64,000 nucleotides of DNA from the NCBI GenBank assembly GCA_003290165.1, contig QNQO01000546.1, positions 496,001 through 560,000 on the forward strand, in the 5' to 3' direction. The DNA comes from Berberis thunbergii. Lineage: Eukaryota; Streptophyta; Magnoliopsida; Ranunculales; Berberidaceae. This document shows positions 45,601-56,875 of this stretch, piece after piece; the stretch's first letter is position 1, and each line of letters starts with the position of its first letter. A program made the translations under genes and the position numbers. The notes beneath the pieces are model-generated. The model was not told where the DNA came from and did not search any database. It saw only the letters and a program-made list of their open reading frames with translations.

Positions 45601-47980
45601 GGGCTTTTTCGCAACTTTTCAAAGTTTCTCAGATTTCCTCTTCCATAAACTCCCTTTCCAACGAAATCTATGCCCTTCGCTAATGGAGTTGAATTGTAAC
45701 CCCTCAAGAATAGTCTTCCCATCTCAGGAGCGTCATGGAGTCCCCTACAATATTCCACCACGTGACTATGGATGATGGTTTCATCCTCCTCAATCCTCCC
45801 ATCAATGTTGAGATAAGATATATTGTTGTTCCGCCTTCTCATACTTGCAAGAACATGAATAAAAGACTATTCACATCCCCTTCCTCGCCCATTTAACCCT
45901 CGCTCTATCCTTCCACTTCAACTCCTCCCTCCGTGGGTTATTTTCCACCTCCACCTTCTTAAAAACCCTTTCCCTCGCCCTATCCCGATCAAGTTTGCAA
46001 TATCCCTCCTCCCTATCCAATTCTCAAATCTCCTCAAGGAGAGCTTCCCTTTAAAACTCAAGACGCCTATTGTAGGATTTACTCCACTCCCTCAACCGGG
46101 TCTTAGGGAGCATCAACTAATTGACCAACCCTACATAGGACCCTCACCACTCCTCCAAAAGCTCCATAAGCCCCTGCTCCTCAAACCAAGCCATGTCCCA
46201 CTTAAAGGAAGTTTTTTTTCCGGCTCTCCCTTAGAACCATTGGAGCATGATCAGACTCACTCTGGGTGACACCACGCTATCACATCAACAAAGTGCTCCT
46301 CCTACTCCCAGCAACACTAGATTCTCCCTGTATTGGATCAAATATACAAGGCACCACTACTAGGCAAGTCCATCAAACCCAAGTTGTGAATACAATCGGA
46401 GAACTCCCTCAAATCTTGTGATTCTCCAACCACCCCCCCCCCCCCCCCCCCCCAAGGGTATTCCCAAAAGCTTCCAATGTCCCTCAAATCTTGCCGAAAA
46501 TCTCCTCTCATCCGATAATCAATGGGGCCATATATCTCTGTTGCAGGCCATTTGAACCCTTCAGTTGTATTTCTGCAAACCAAAGAAATCGAGTATGCGC
46601 CCAGCCAATCTCGTAGCTATGCAATTTTCTGTTTTGGGTGTACGATCATCTCATTGTAGACCCAACTTGTAGTCCCTTTCTTTTCTTACACTTTATCGTC
46701 TTTTGTTTCTAAAAAAATAAATACTGATTAGTATGAGTGCAGTTTTATATGCTTCCTGACTATCTATCTCTGATGCAGGTTCCTGATATTATTGACAATG
46801 CGTATGTCATTGTGGAATTTGATAATGGTTGTCGAGGCATGCTTGACCTTTGCATGTTTGCTGAAGGAAGTAAAAATGAACAAGAAATATCTGTTGTTGG
46901 TGACATTGGTAAGGTAAACATCTTACTCTGTTTAACTATCTCCACCCATGCATTTATTTCCATTTATACTTCCTATTCTTGACTTCACACTGTTGGAATC
47001 CCTTGATTTTCAAGTCCTTCAGTCCTTGCTATCCTGGTGATACTGAACCATACGTGCTGTTTCTGAACAGTTTCTACAATTTTGGTTGATTATTTCAAGG
47101 CAGGTGTAATTTTGCAAATTATTATCCTTTTGCAAATGACCAGGATGGAAGGGTCGATATTCCTTTATACACCATCCAATATTCACTTAGCGTGTCTATA
47201 GACCTTTATATTCTGCCAAGGTCTTCTGTGTCAAAAATTACTTCCACAGATGACAGCAGGTTCAATTCATTTATCCCTGATAAAGTTTATGTTTGTATGA
47301 TTACATTTTTTCCCCCTCTTTTTGTGTTGATTAACGTAATGTAATGGATTATGGAATTGCAATTAGTCAATTAAAAAATAATTGTGTTACGTAAATGGCA
47401 CCCGGGTATGGTCGAGTCAGAATCTTGTTCAAATCTGAAATAAGTGCATCATAACTTGGAAAGATCGCCCCTTTCTATTGTTACTCTATAAGGCTATATT
47501 ATTGCGAGTGGTCATTGCGACTGACTCTTCCTGTTACAGGTAGAGGCCTTTGTTCCTGAAAACGTTGTGCATGTAGGCTCTCGTGCACTAGGGAGAGATG
47601 GAGTCCGTACAATAAAAGCTGAAGATAAGCGAATCAGGTGGTGTATTATTAATACTAAAATTTATTTCCTCTCGTTTTGTTCCTATATTGGGAGCAGCAA
47701 AGATCACATCAAACTTTTGAAGAGTATATTGATGTTATTTGGTTAAAACAAGGTAATGGGCTTAATCATAGATGTGATTTTCAGATATGAAGGACTACAT
47801 CATGGGTCAAGCTACTTGGAACACCTGCACTTCCTATTTGCTATTAGAGATCAAGATGGCGATAAAAAACCTGCCACAGACTTGCAAGATGGGTTGTTTT
47901 CTGTTGCCATGGGAGTTGCTGCACAACTTTCAATTGAAAAGGGACGATTTGTTACCATTGAGGAAGCCATGAATGAATGA
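39654..47980 (+). CDS. Gfo/Idh/MocA-family NAD(P)-dependent oxidoreductase, 7 exons, 370 aa
   Basis: Exons: 39654-39836, 39912-40082, 42644-42808, 42962-43126, 46779-46913, 47540-47637, 47785-47980. All introns are GT-AG and the joined frame is open. The Rossmann fold starts at once: [12 protein letters not shown] places the GxGxxG nucleotide loop at residues 13-18. EKPLC puts the family's conserved Glu-Lys-Pro at 106-108. [13 protein letters not shown] at 185-197 holds the His/Asp expected near the active site. No targeting peptide is evident, so a cytosolic location is likely. The substrate is unknown; the family acts on sugars, inositols and related polyols. It looks like the single-copy plant gene annotated in Arabidopsis as an oxidoreductase family protein. 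Introns 2 and 4 are swollen by a hAT and an L1. The start is the first ATG, after a purine-rich leader. The neighbour purU is convergent. Confidence 0.93.
40083..40699. other. Oxidoreductase intron 2, left part
   Basis: Intron sequence with normal A/T-rich composition. No internal exon or RNA gene is recognised. Confidence 0.6.
40890..41110. repeat. ~65-bp tandem repeat inside the intronic hAT
   Basis: The phrase ttgatgttattttatttcac, followed by aactcc(c)aaaacaacaaaagc, recurs about four times with period ~65 and small differences. Confidence 0.75.
41201..41450 (+). pseudogene. Captured leucine-rich-repeat extensin (LRX/PEX) fragment
   Basis: LRX proteins are cell-wall proteins that bind RALF peptides. 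Their N-terminal LRR domain has a very conserved start. Here one plus frame reads [18 protein letters not shown], then [20 protein letters not shown] and [18 protein letters not shown]. This follows the LRX pattern (C-N-Y-x-G-V-F-C, G-I-D-L-N-H-x-D-I-x-G, N-S-N-R-F-C-G). It then shifts frame where LLYELDLS is expected and stops. There is no start codon, signal peptide or extensin part. It lies wholly inside the hAT boundaries, which supports capture by the transposon. Confidence 0.85.
41631..42643. other. Oxidoreductase intron 2, right part
   Basis: No exon is recognised. Several short frames occur but none has protein-like composition. A phrase near 42430 (gccacaagtataccagctgagctag) resembles the 'owner's tRNA-like' transposon debris common in plants but is too short to assign. 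Confidence 0.4.
43485..46615 (-). mobile_element. 5'-truncated L1-type LINE inside oxidoreductase intron 4, antisense
   Basis: Minus-strand pieces in order: endonuclease (46583-46338: VYGP-like [34 protein letters not shown]), linker with ENPI-like part (45842-45435: [31 protein letters not shown] then PKGG), RT pieces (45353-45099, 44615-44334: [13 protein letters not shown]), and the zf-RVT tail (43953-43525: [20 protein letters not shown]). All are broken by stops and frame changes. A T-run near 43483-43489 may be the remains of its tail. It makes intron 4 about 3.65 kb and lies antisense to the host gene. Confidence 0.85.
46433..46453. repeat. 21-base C homopolymer in the L1 endonuclease relic
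   Basis: An uninterrupted C-run sits where the endonuclease should read a VGGDFN-type motif. Part of the coding sequence is missing at this point, so the run may mark a deletion, an expansion or an assembly error. Confidence 0.9.
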
Positions 47981-48752
47981 TCAGAATAATTCTTCTGATT
48001 GAGCCCTTCTCACTCGCATTCATTCAAGAGCATGTATAGACGATGTGCTATATTTTCTATAATGACTTTCTCGTTGCTATCAATAGTACCATGTGTCAGT
48101 TGTCCTATTGCACAATTGCTTGTCAATCTAAAATCCTAAATAGCAAACTTTGATCAGTTATCACCACTTGGTGCTTAAATTGGTGTCATTCTCCGTCTTG
48201 ATATCCATGGTGTATGTGTTGACATCTGAGAATGACTAAACATATGGACGAGGGACCAAGCAATTGCCACTCACATTAGAAGTGGGTGCGGCTGATGGCT
48301 CCCAATTTATTTGATACCATGCCCATATCATAGTCCCAGCCCTTTTGGAGACCATTGGAAATGAGAAATGAGCTCAATTTTGTGAACACACTTTCCCTTT
48401 GGTGTAGCATCTCATGGGGATTAAAACATTGAATTTCAGTTTAGATGCCTGTTTGAGATCAGGAAATTGTGGCTTTCAAGTTCCACCAACAGGAGGGTGA
48501 ACAAAATCAAACATTGTAAAGACTTGCTTAACATCGTACGAACCTTCACAAACCTCCTGTGTACAGCTAAATATTTTCAGAGCATTTTCTCTATGAGCAA
48601 GTTATACCATAATCATTCAGTGCCCTCTAACCTAATACAAATCCAATCATTTCTATCAATTATCTTGTGAACGAGAAGAAAGAGAGAATTTATTAATTGA
48701 TTGGCGAGTCATATATAGATTACAAAGCTTTTAATAGTTGTTGCATTGTCAA
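47981..48752. other. Convergent intergenic region between the two intact genes
   Basis: Contains the 3' untranslated regions of both genes. On the minus strand an AATAAA signal (complement at 48689-48694) lies ~60 bases after the purU stop. No canonical AATAAA was picked out for the plus-strand gene. No further gene is seen. Confidence 0.6.
48689..48694 (-). terminator. Candidate polyadenylation signal for purU
   Basis: AATAAA on the minus strand, 59-64 bases after the TAA stop, a usual plant spacing. Plant poly(A) signals are loose, so this is suggestive only. Confidence 0.45.
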
Positions 48753-51700
48753 TTAGAATACAACAGTCTTGGTTCCCTCATATGGTAGCACGCGGAGCTC
48801 ACAATATGATTTGATTGCCTTTGCCAAACACTGTTTTTCAAGGTTTTCTGATTTCTGCACAAAGCTCTGCAGGTTATCTCGATGTGAAACTCTCTCAACC
48901 TGCACATTTAAAATAATCTCTTGGTAAATGATTCAAATCACATTGAGTATATACATGTACTTATAAACTCACGTATGAAAAGTTGCAAGTTGCATTTGAT
49001 AGTTATTTGGAGAAACCCTCCTCTAAAACATTATTGAGCAACAATAACACCCAAGTAATATCCAACCCAATAAGTGAAAAACTCGGTAATATCAAGACGA
49101 ACTTCAAGATTAAGCATTAATGTATAACCTACACTCTTCTTTATCTGATTGAACTTGAACTACAGCTAAGGACCTTTGTATTCTTCTTTATCTACTTCAA
49201 CTCTGCCGAGGGCAATTATCTGATACTGTTGATACCAGCAAGTCTACTTCCACATTATTTTTCACCATGAAGTGGATTCTATAAGTTCTTTTGAAACCAT
49301 CAACAGCCAGTTGACGTTAAGGAACAGATGTACCAACCTCAGAATTCAAGTAGAATAAGCAACACACTAGGTTTCTCATAATTCAGAAGTGATAGTACAG
49401 ACCTCGAAAACAACTAGATCAGCAAAGCAACACATGAATCCATGCATCATAGTGCTAGGAGATTCCAGGCCAAAACTTTGCACTCCCAATAATATCCAAG
49501 TCAAATAGAGTAAAGTGAAAAGAAGTTCAAGCAATTCTTTCGAGGTTAAGGAAATTACCATCTGTTCGATAATTGGCCCCGAATCAAGCTCTTCTGTCAC
49601 AAAATGGCTTGTTGCACCGATCAATTTCACACCAGCATCAAATGCCTGGAGTTGTGTACCAGGACAAACATTTAAAAAAAAAAATAAAAAAATCACATGC
49701 AATGTTATCTCCCCCCATGATCTATGGCTTACCCTTCCCAGATTAGAGTAGGAATTCTTTACCTGTTTAGAAGGATTCCCACCCTTGAATGATGGTAGCA
49801 GACCATGGTGGATGTTAATAATATCTTTCCCATAACTTCTCAGGAATTTCCCAGACAGTATCTGCAAATATTTCTAGTATTGAGACTAAAATAAATCTCA
49901 AAAAGTCAATTTCGTTGCATCCATTACACTTGATATTTAATAAAACCTGGAGATGGTGTATGCATAAAACTGAAACAAGGTTGAGCAAAAATAAGTAGCC
50001 AAAACCGGGATGCGGAATCGGAAATTTTTTATTTTGAAGAGTGCCTTAGAACATGTATAAATACTTTAGTACACAATTACGTAGCATGAAACTTTACATA
50101 TACTAAATAAATCATATCTAAATTCATAACTAATACACATGTATAACTAATACATCAAATGTTTATATATCTATAGCTTTATGAGAAAATTTTAATCAAA
50201 TCCTAAATGAGCCCAAAATTCAATTCAAACAAGTTTAAAAAAGGGAGCCAATTGTGATTTTTTCTTTGCTGAAAACAAGTTGCTATTGGTGCATGTTTTG
50301 ATGGACACTCGTATGTTTAATTGAATCTTACCATGTGAATGTGTAAACCAAAAGGAGATGAAATTAAATTTTTTGGTCTGTCCAAGATCACATGGCAATG
50401 TTAAATTGAAGGCCACACAAACCACACTACTTTACTCTCTGTAGAAGGAAATATCAGTTCATATTCTTCTTCAAACTCAGTATTGAAGTATTTTCTTCTC
50501 AGTTTTTATTGGTTAGAAAAGAATATCCCAATTTACAAAGAAAAGATTAAAAGTAGCTTCATTGAGAGGTGGCGATGCCGAGTACCAATGAATGTCATAA
50601 GATTCACATAGCTATGATAGATTGTTGGCTGGCATTGGAGCAACATTACATACTAATAATCTTGCAGCTCCTCAAGTCTCGGCTCCGAAAAATCCTATTG
50701 TTTCTTCTAGTCAAAGCACCCAACATACCACATATACGAGGGGGCTCCAAATCCTCTTGCCCGCTCCCCTTTCGATATATATATATTTTATTTTTATTTT
50801 CCCTTTGAAAGATTTGCATCTCCAACTTAAAAATAATAAACACGAGTCCTTGGGGAACACCCATGAATAATTCCCCACACATCAAATCTTTATGTGTGAA
50901 GAGTGAGGAAGGGAGTGAGAGAGGAAGACTAAAAGAAAAATGTATGAAGAGTGAAGAAGGGAGCAAGAGAAGAAGACTACAAGAAAATTGTAAGGTAAGA
51001 GGGTTGCACTGTACTCATCTACTTGACAACCTTCAGCTTCCATTCAGTTGAAGTTGTTATTCATCCATGGCAACATGGAAAACTAATGAAAATGGGTACA
51101 AAACAAGTTTCGAAGCCTAAATCAATAGGCAATCATATCTGAATCTAATCCAACATGTGAATCAGGAACATGAAGATTGATTTTAGCCAGAGCATATTCA
51201 TGGTGAATTGTGAGTGCACCAGCACCAAAAAAATAAAAAATAAATAAAAATTCAAAAACCATAATGCACTAAAAATCTTCAAAAACTTAAAGAGGATCGT
51301 GGTCTAAGTTTTGTATAATGGATTACCTGCATATACCTAGCAAGAACAAGGAAATCAGTGTTTTGAACCAAATTCAAGATCTCGTCTTCTCTTTTATTTT
51401 CTTTTGATGCGCGCAAATAATAGTAAGGGATGCCATGCCTTTCAAGAAATCGAATCACATGCGTATTCGGAGCTCTTTCATGGTTACTGCAAGAAGATGT
51501 AGACATACAAGGTTAACCTGAAAGTTTACGAACATAACAAATTCTCATATCTCACCTTATGACACAAGTAATATCTACAGGGAACCTCCGATCTTGCCAT
51601 CCATGTAACAAGTCTACCAAACAATGGTCCTGTACCAACATAACAAAATTTTACCATGTAAACAGCAGTATACAAATATTCAATCTGAAGCTAAATGCTC

Positions 51701-53500
51701 CATAAGCCATTGGAGAATTTTTTTTTTTTTTAAATAAAAGAAGGAACTAAGAGTTGGATATTACCTGCTTTGAAGCAAGAACTGCAATCTTATATTTTGG
51801 GTCCAACTCGGGAACTCGCACAAAAGATTTTTTTGCATCAAACAACTTTGAAAGTTTACGGAAGTCCTCATTCATCTCTGGTAGTGGCCATCTCATAGGG
51901 TCAAAAACAAACTCACTGCAAAACTATAAAGAGTTCAGTATCCTTAGCCCAATTAGTTGATGACATACTCAAATTCCAACAAAAATCCAACTATTGCAAC
52001 AAAAACATGACATGAAGCTCACATTGAGAAAATGCATACATCAAAGGATCAAAGTGTATGAAATACTGACAACATTTAGCAATCTACATTCGAATTTAAA
52101 GAATGTAATGGGTGTAGTTTTGTCATATTGAGTGGAGTGTGTTATCCATATAATTTGTTGTCCACTCATGTCAGGAATTGTGCATTGTTATTGAATTGAG
52201 CTGGTATTCACTTATTTTGTGCTTCATAGTCTTTGATATGTAATTTTTTTTGTTAATTTAATTAACTTGGACTTGTTTTGATCTTTATATTCCATAGTTG
52301 TTTTTATGGGTGTCTTATGTTTGGATCTGCTTTTATACTGTCTTGGGTATCAATTTTTTGGAGTGTTTATATGATCTTTGAATTGTTATCGTTGAGTGCT
52401 ATAAACTTGTTAAATTGAGTGTGTTGAGATTGCTTTAATTCTATCTTTTCTAAGGGTGACCTTCCTAGCATATCAATCAAGTTGGAGAAATGTAAACCAT
52501 TCAGTGTCAACATCACACCATCAACTCAGTATTAGTTACTTGAAAAAAGTGAGTTGCATGCTAGTTTGTTAGTGTGAAAATGATTACTATGATGTTTGAT
52601 TTGTATGTGCTTCAAAGACGATTCAACTTACACACCCATTCAAGGAAGAATTTTGTAACTATCTCATGTGTTTCCCAAGAGTATACGAAATGTACCTGAG
52701 ATGCTACCGAATTTTCGACAGATACACGAGTCACATAAAAACAACTCAAACTCAAGTTATTAATTGTTGAATGTGACATCCACTGTGGTTTACCAAATTC
52801 TGAATCTCAGAAAGCCAAACTCCTACAGTTGATTTCCAAATATAGAATTAGATAAAACCCAGCTCATCTCAACCAAACTTGGAAATTCACCACCAAAAAG
52901 AAAATTTAATAATTTAAAATTGCATAAACTAATGAGAAGCTACTTGGTATTGGTAAGGTCACCATACAATGGACTGGACGAACTTTCTAAGTTTTTGGTT
53001 TCCATTCTCATTCTCATATTTGGAAATTCTTTTGGAAAGAATGGACACTCTAAGGTACCTAGTGCATTAAAAGTAGTCACCACCTAGATGGGAAAGATAG
53101 AGCCCATAATTGTAGGTCAGATAGGGATATCCACCAAAATGAGAGTGGAGTGCAGTTGATACGTTATTAGCCCTGTGTGGACCATAACCACTAAGTGAGA
53201 ACAGGTAATGCATAATCATGTTGACCAAGCTCAAAATTCAATTCGAACTTGGTTGTTTTTTCTAGCCGCACTCGAAGATATTCTTGTTGTCTTGCAATTG
53301 TTTGCCTTTATTGGTGTTGTGATCTCACCCAATCTTCACCACATGGTGGTATACTATTGTACACATCATTCATCTTGGCAATATGAAAGAAGTTTTACTT
53401 GTTCATAACACTATACTACATTCCTGCCCATTTCAGAGAATGCCAATTGAGCAATTCTGATCTCCTTATTTTGTACATACAAACTCAAATTTCTTTAAAA

Positions 53501-53536
<36 letters not shown>

Positions 53537-54410
53537 CAAAGAAGTGATTGAGAGAATTTGTGCCTATTTAATCTTATAGGATTCTGATTTTTATGTCTAA
53601 GTTCAATAATGAAGTTTGTCTGATAGGGTGTAAAAGGAAAAGCAGAGGCTATGCTTGGTGTTACGAAATAGTTTCTCAAGTCACTGAATATTGTTGAGAC
53701 TAAATTTGATTATAGCCAATATTCTATTGACTATAATCAAGCATACAGATGAAGCAAAACATTTATATTAAACATGATTCGATTCCCGTTTTAAAATTCT
53801 TCTCCTACCTATTGAGGCAATTATTTTTGTTAAGCAGTTCATGTAATATTCAGGAAAAAAGAAACAAGAAATTAATGCTGAATTATTAATAAAATAGCAC
53901 AAAAAATTGCATAAAACTAATGAAAAATGAAAAGTAAGTAAGAAATAAAGAGGGTAGTATTTTCATGGACAGTTAGAAAGAAAACCTTCTGGAATAGAAG
54001 TCCATTTTGTTGTCAGGAACAAAGACATCGACACCATGTATGTTTCCGCCTCTCGAAGCAATGCATTCGGAAAGCTTCGCAACAATCCCAACTCCATCCT
54101 AGACAAATACAACAATACTCAAATTCAATATAACCCGACAGTCAACACCATTTCAAGAAAACAAAATAATAATAAAAAAATAAAATTTTTATTGAATATA
54201 AAGAAAAAGTTGAATAATGTATGTATGTGGTGGGTTGATACTCACAGGGCAGTGGAAAACATGAACTCCATGACGAGGGGCAGAGGTGGAGGAGGAGAAA
54301 GAAGAAGAGGAGGAGGAGTTGTTGGGGATTTGAAAGAAATCGAAGAGTCTCCCCGTGAATCTAGAAGAAATTTGTGGGAATCTGGAGGAGACCCTTCCAA
54401 TAAGGCTCAT
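48753..54410 (-). CDS. PURU: Formyltetrahydrofolate deformylase (PurU type), mitochondrial, 8 exons, 331 aa
   Basis: Hydrolyses 10-formyl-tetrahydrofolate to formate and tetrahydrofolate; in plants it acts in mitochondria to keep folate available for photorespiratory glycine decarboxylation. Exons in transcript order: 54246-54410, 53986-54098, 51765-51915, 51556-51629, 51327-51486, 49763-49861, 49559-49645, 48753-48899, all GT-AG and in frame. Residues 1-47 are Arg/Ser-rich without acids at the start (mitochondrial presequence). An ACT domain begins [20 protein letters not shown] (~50-130). The formyltransferase domain holds [12 protein letters not shown] (Asn237, His239) and [12 protein letters not shown] (Asp275), the Asn-His-Asp catalytic set. 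It ends [11 protein letters not shown]. Length equals plant family members. The ATG at 54408-54410 is the only in-frame start with the expected presequence. A foldback element sits ~160 bases upstream. Confidence 0.94.
49862..51326. other. purU intron 5, large
   Basis: 1465 bases between exons 5 and 6 with no recognised exon. The part at 50565-50860 has longer frames of ordinary composition on plus, but I recognise no family. It may be unidentified transposon debris. Confidence 0.5.
51916..53985. other. purU intron 2, large, with a 30-base A run
   Basis: 2070 bases, A/T-rich, without recognised exons. An uninterrupted run of 30 A (53504-53533, plus strand) could be the tail of a retroposed sequence lying to its left, but no SINE promoter boxes or target duplication were found. 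Confidence 0.5.
53504..53533. repeat. 30-base A homopolymer
   Basis: Pure A on the plus strand, 452 bases from purU exon 2 and antisense to the gene. Possible retroposon tail or simple repeat. Confidence 0.9.
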
Positions 54411-54572
54411 CCCTTTCTTTCTCTGTCTCTCTCTTCTCTCTATTACCTATCTGTGTATCTCATCAGATACAAATGAAGAATGAAGAAGAAAAGGCAGCTC
54501 TCAACAACCCTCCACCACTCTTTTCTTGCTGGAAGTTGGTTATACTTGACAACCTTAGATAGCATTTTATCC
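54411..54572 (-). promoter_or_regulatory. purU leader / remaining proximal upstream region
   Basis: About 160 bases between the start codon and the foldback element. On the minus strand, the part nearest the ATG is GA-rich (complement of tctctctcttctctctatt), as in many plant leaders. No TATA box is obvious. The original promoter has probably been pushed ~1.9 kb away, or transcription starts in this interval or in the element. Confidence 0.4.
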
Positions 54573-56470
54573 GGCAGCGACTATTTCACACCATCTAAAG
54601 TATTGTCTCACATCACCTACTTTATTTTCCACACCACCACTTATTTCCCGCACCACCAATAAACTCAAACTTTAAAATTTTCTCTTTCCTCCATCTCTTC
54701 ATCTTCTTCTCTTCCCTTCATCCCCCCCCCCCCCCCCCCCGCCCCCTTCTTGTTTTCATAGACACAACCATCACTCCACCATCATCTCCACCACCGCTAC
54801 TTTTCTCCCTCTTTTCTCCATCAAACACCACCACTACCGCACCACCTCTCTCACACTCTATTTCTGAAAACAGGTATTATCTCTAAACAATTTGAATGAA
54901 TTAAAAACATTGTTAATTAAGCAACTTATGGTCATTTTACTAAACTCACTCAAAACTATCAAAAAATAAATAAATAACAGGTATTATCTCTAATTCGGCC
55001 AATTGGCGCGTTCAACTGATACCAAATCTCATATTTCATCAAACATAACTATTGTAGTACTCTGAGTTTCCTAATCAAAACAATTTGAATTAGTTAAACA
55101 TGCTAGAAAATGAGCAAGTTATGGTCATTTTACTAAAGTCGCGCAAATCTGTCTTGCAAAGAAAATGGGGTAGTGTCTGTAACTTTCGGCCAACTTATAC
55201 ACTCGATTGAGACCGATTCTCAAGCTCATCAAAACATAAACAATGTATTACTCTGTGTTATCTAATAAACACAATTTTAATGACTTGAAAACGTTTTAAA
55301 ATGAGCAAGTAATGGTCATTTTATTCAAGTCACACAAATCTGTCTCGCAATGAAAATGGGGTAGCGTCCCTAATTTTCGGCCTATTTATACTCTCTATTG
55401 AGCCTGATTCTCAAGATCATCAAAACACAAAATTTTAGTACTCCAAGTAACCTAATGAACAAAATTTGAATCGCTTGAAAATGTTTTGAAATGAGAAAGT
55501 TATGGTCATTTTACGATAAACACTCAAATTGTCCCAAAGTCGCCCAAAGGCCAAATCTATGCGAATGTGAGACTTCCACTTGCATGGACTTTTGCGAATG
55601 TGAGACTTCTACTCGCATTGTCCAATGCTAATGGGTAAGAACATACTTCTTTTTGGACAGTTTGAGTGTTTGTCGTAAAATGACCATAACTTTCTCATTT
55701 CAAAATATTTTCAAGTGATTCACATTGTGTTCATTAGATACCTCAGCATAGTACAATTGTTTTGTTTTGATGAGCTTGATAATCGGCCTCAATGGAGAGT
55801 ATAAGTTAGCCGAAGGTTAGCTACACTGCCTCGTTTTCACTGCGAGACAGATTTGCATGACTTTAGTAAGATGATCATAACTTGCTCATTTCAATACATT
55901 TTCAAGTGATTCAAATTGTGTTTATTAGATAACTCAAAGTACTAAATTTGTCATGTTGATGAGCTTGAGATTCTGTCTCAATCAAGTGTATAAGTTGGTC
56001 GAAAGTCGGGGGCACTACCCCATTTTCTTTTCGGGACAAATTTGCGTGACTTTAGTGAAATGACCATAACTTTGCTCATTTAAAAACATTTTCAACTGAT
56101 TCAAGTTGTGTTTATTAGGTAACTCAGAGTATTACAATTGTTATATTTTGATGAGCTTGAAAATTGCTCTCAACTGAGCGTATCATTTGGTCGAATGTTA
56201 CCCTGTTTTTATATTTTGAATGAATGATTGCTAGGTTGTTTTGCGAAGAAAAGAAAGGAGGGGAGGCCGGCGGTGGTGGGGAGTGGGGTGATGCTACTCC
56301 ATTGTCTGTTAATCTACAGAGAAGTGAAAAGAAAAGACAAAGAAAATAGTGGAGGATGGTTCTCTTCTCGCGATTTCATTGTTACTGTTTTTTTCAAAAA
56401 CAGTTTTTTTGATGGTGTGGGTTAGTAGGTTAAAAAAATATCTGGATGATGGTGTGAAATAGGCGTTGCC
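54573..56470. mobile_element. Foldback element: ~1.9-kb palindrome with tandem repeats in its arms
   Basis: Outer inverted ends ggcagcgactatttcacacc and the complement of ggcaacgcctatttcacacc. The arms run inward as inverted copies. The left arm has about 3.5 copies of a ~190-base unit starting near 54889, 55080, 55270 and 55461 (each with caattt(g/t)aat then gttatggtcattttac). The right arm has inverted copies with the same spacing at about 55715, 55905 and 56092. The centre (~55540-55660) contains gcgaatgtgagacttc twice. Flanking 9-mers match at only 6 of 9, so the superfamily is uncertain; foldback Mutator-like is possible. It has no coding capacity. Confidence 0.85.
54722..54746. repeat. 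19-base C homopolymer followed by GCCCCC
   Basis: Uninterrupted C-run in the left arm of the foldback element, not matched in the right arm. Either a recent expansion or an assembly error. Confidence 0.9.
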
Positions 56471-56682
56471 TTTGTGTCCTCGTGTTCCTTATTATATTTG
56501 TTATAGAACCTTGTGGATTTTTTCGCATGTGTGACACACATGCATCTTCAAGGGGGGATTTTTAGCTCATGTGAGACGCACATGATCATTAACGGAGGGC
56601 AATTTTGACTTTATAAAAGTTGGGACTTGGAATGTTTTTCACTGGTCCATATCCTACTTAACAGTTTGGATGTTTGATTGAA
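56471..56682. other. Short spacer between the foldback and MITE D
   Basis: Contains imperfect palindromes (gcatgtgtgacacacatgc, and catgtgagacgcacatg about 45 bases later). It may include the displaced original purU upstream sequence. No gene. Confidence 0.4.
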
Positions 56683-56875
56683 GAAAAATTCTAGGGGTCG
56701 AGGGAGGGAACGAGGGAGGGAGCGAGGGATGGGGTGGTAGCCACTCATCCGCCCCGAGATAAGCGCCATCGCGCATCTCCAATCCGATGCGCTTATCTCG
56801 AGGCAGATGGGTGGTTACCACCCATCCCTCGCCCCTTTTCCCTCGCTCCCTCCCTCGCTCTGTAGCAAAGCTCTT
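56683..56875. mobile_element. Hairpin MITE, copy D, with 9-bp target duplication
   Basis: Starts gaaaaattctaggggtcg and ends ctctgtagcaaagctc. The arms pair over most of their length (gggatggggtggtagccact against its complement). Exact 9-bp repeats ttgattgaa lie at 56674-56682 and 56876-56884. The ends are the inverse of copy C. Confidence 0.88.

Noticed and set aside
50569..51051. Possible small genes in purU intron 5
   Set aside because: Frames of 60-106 aa on both strands without recognisable motifs, start context or splice logic. They overlap each other.
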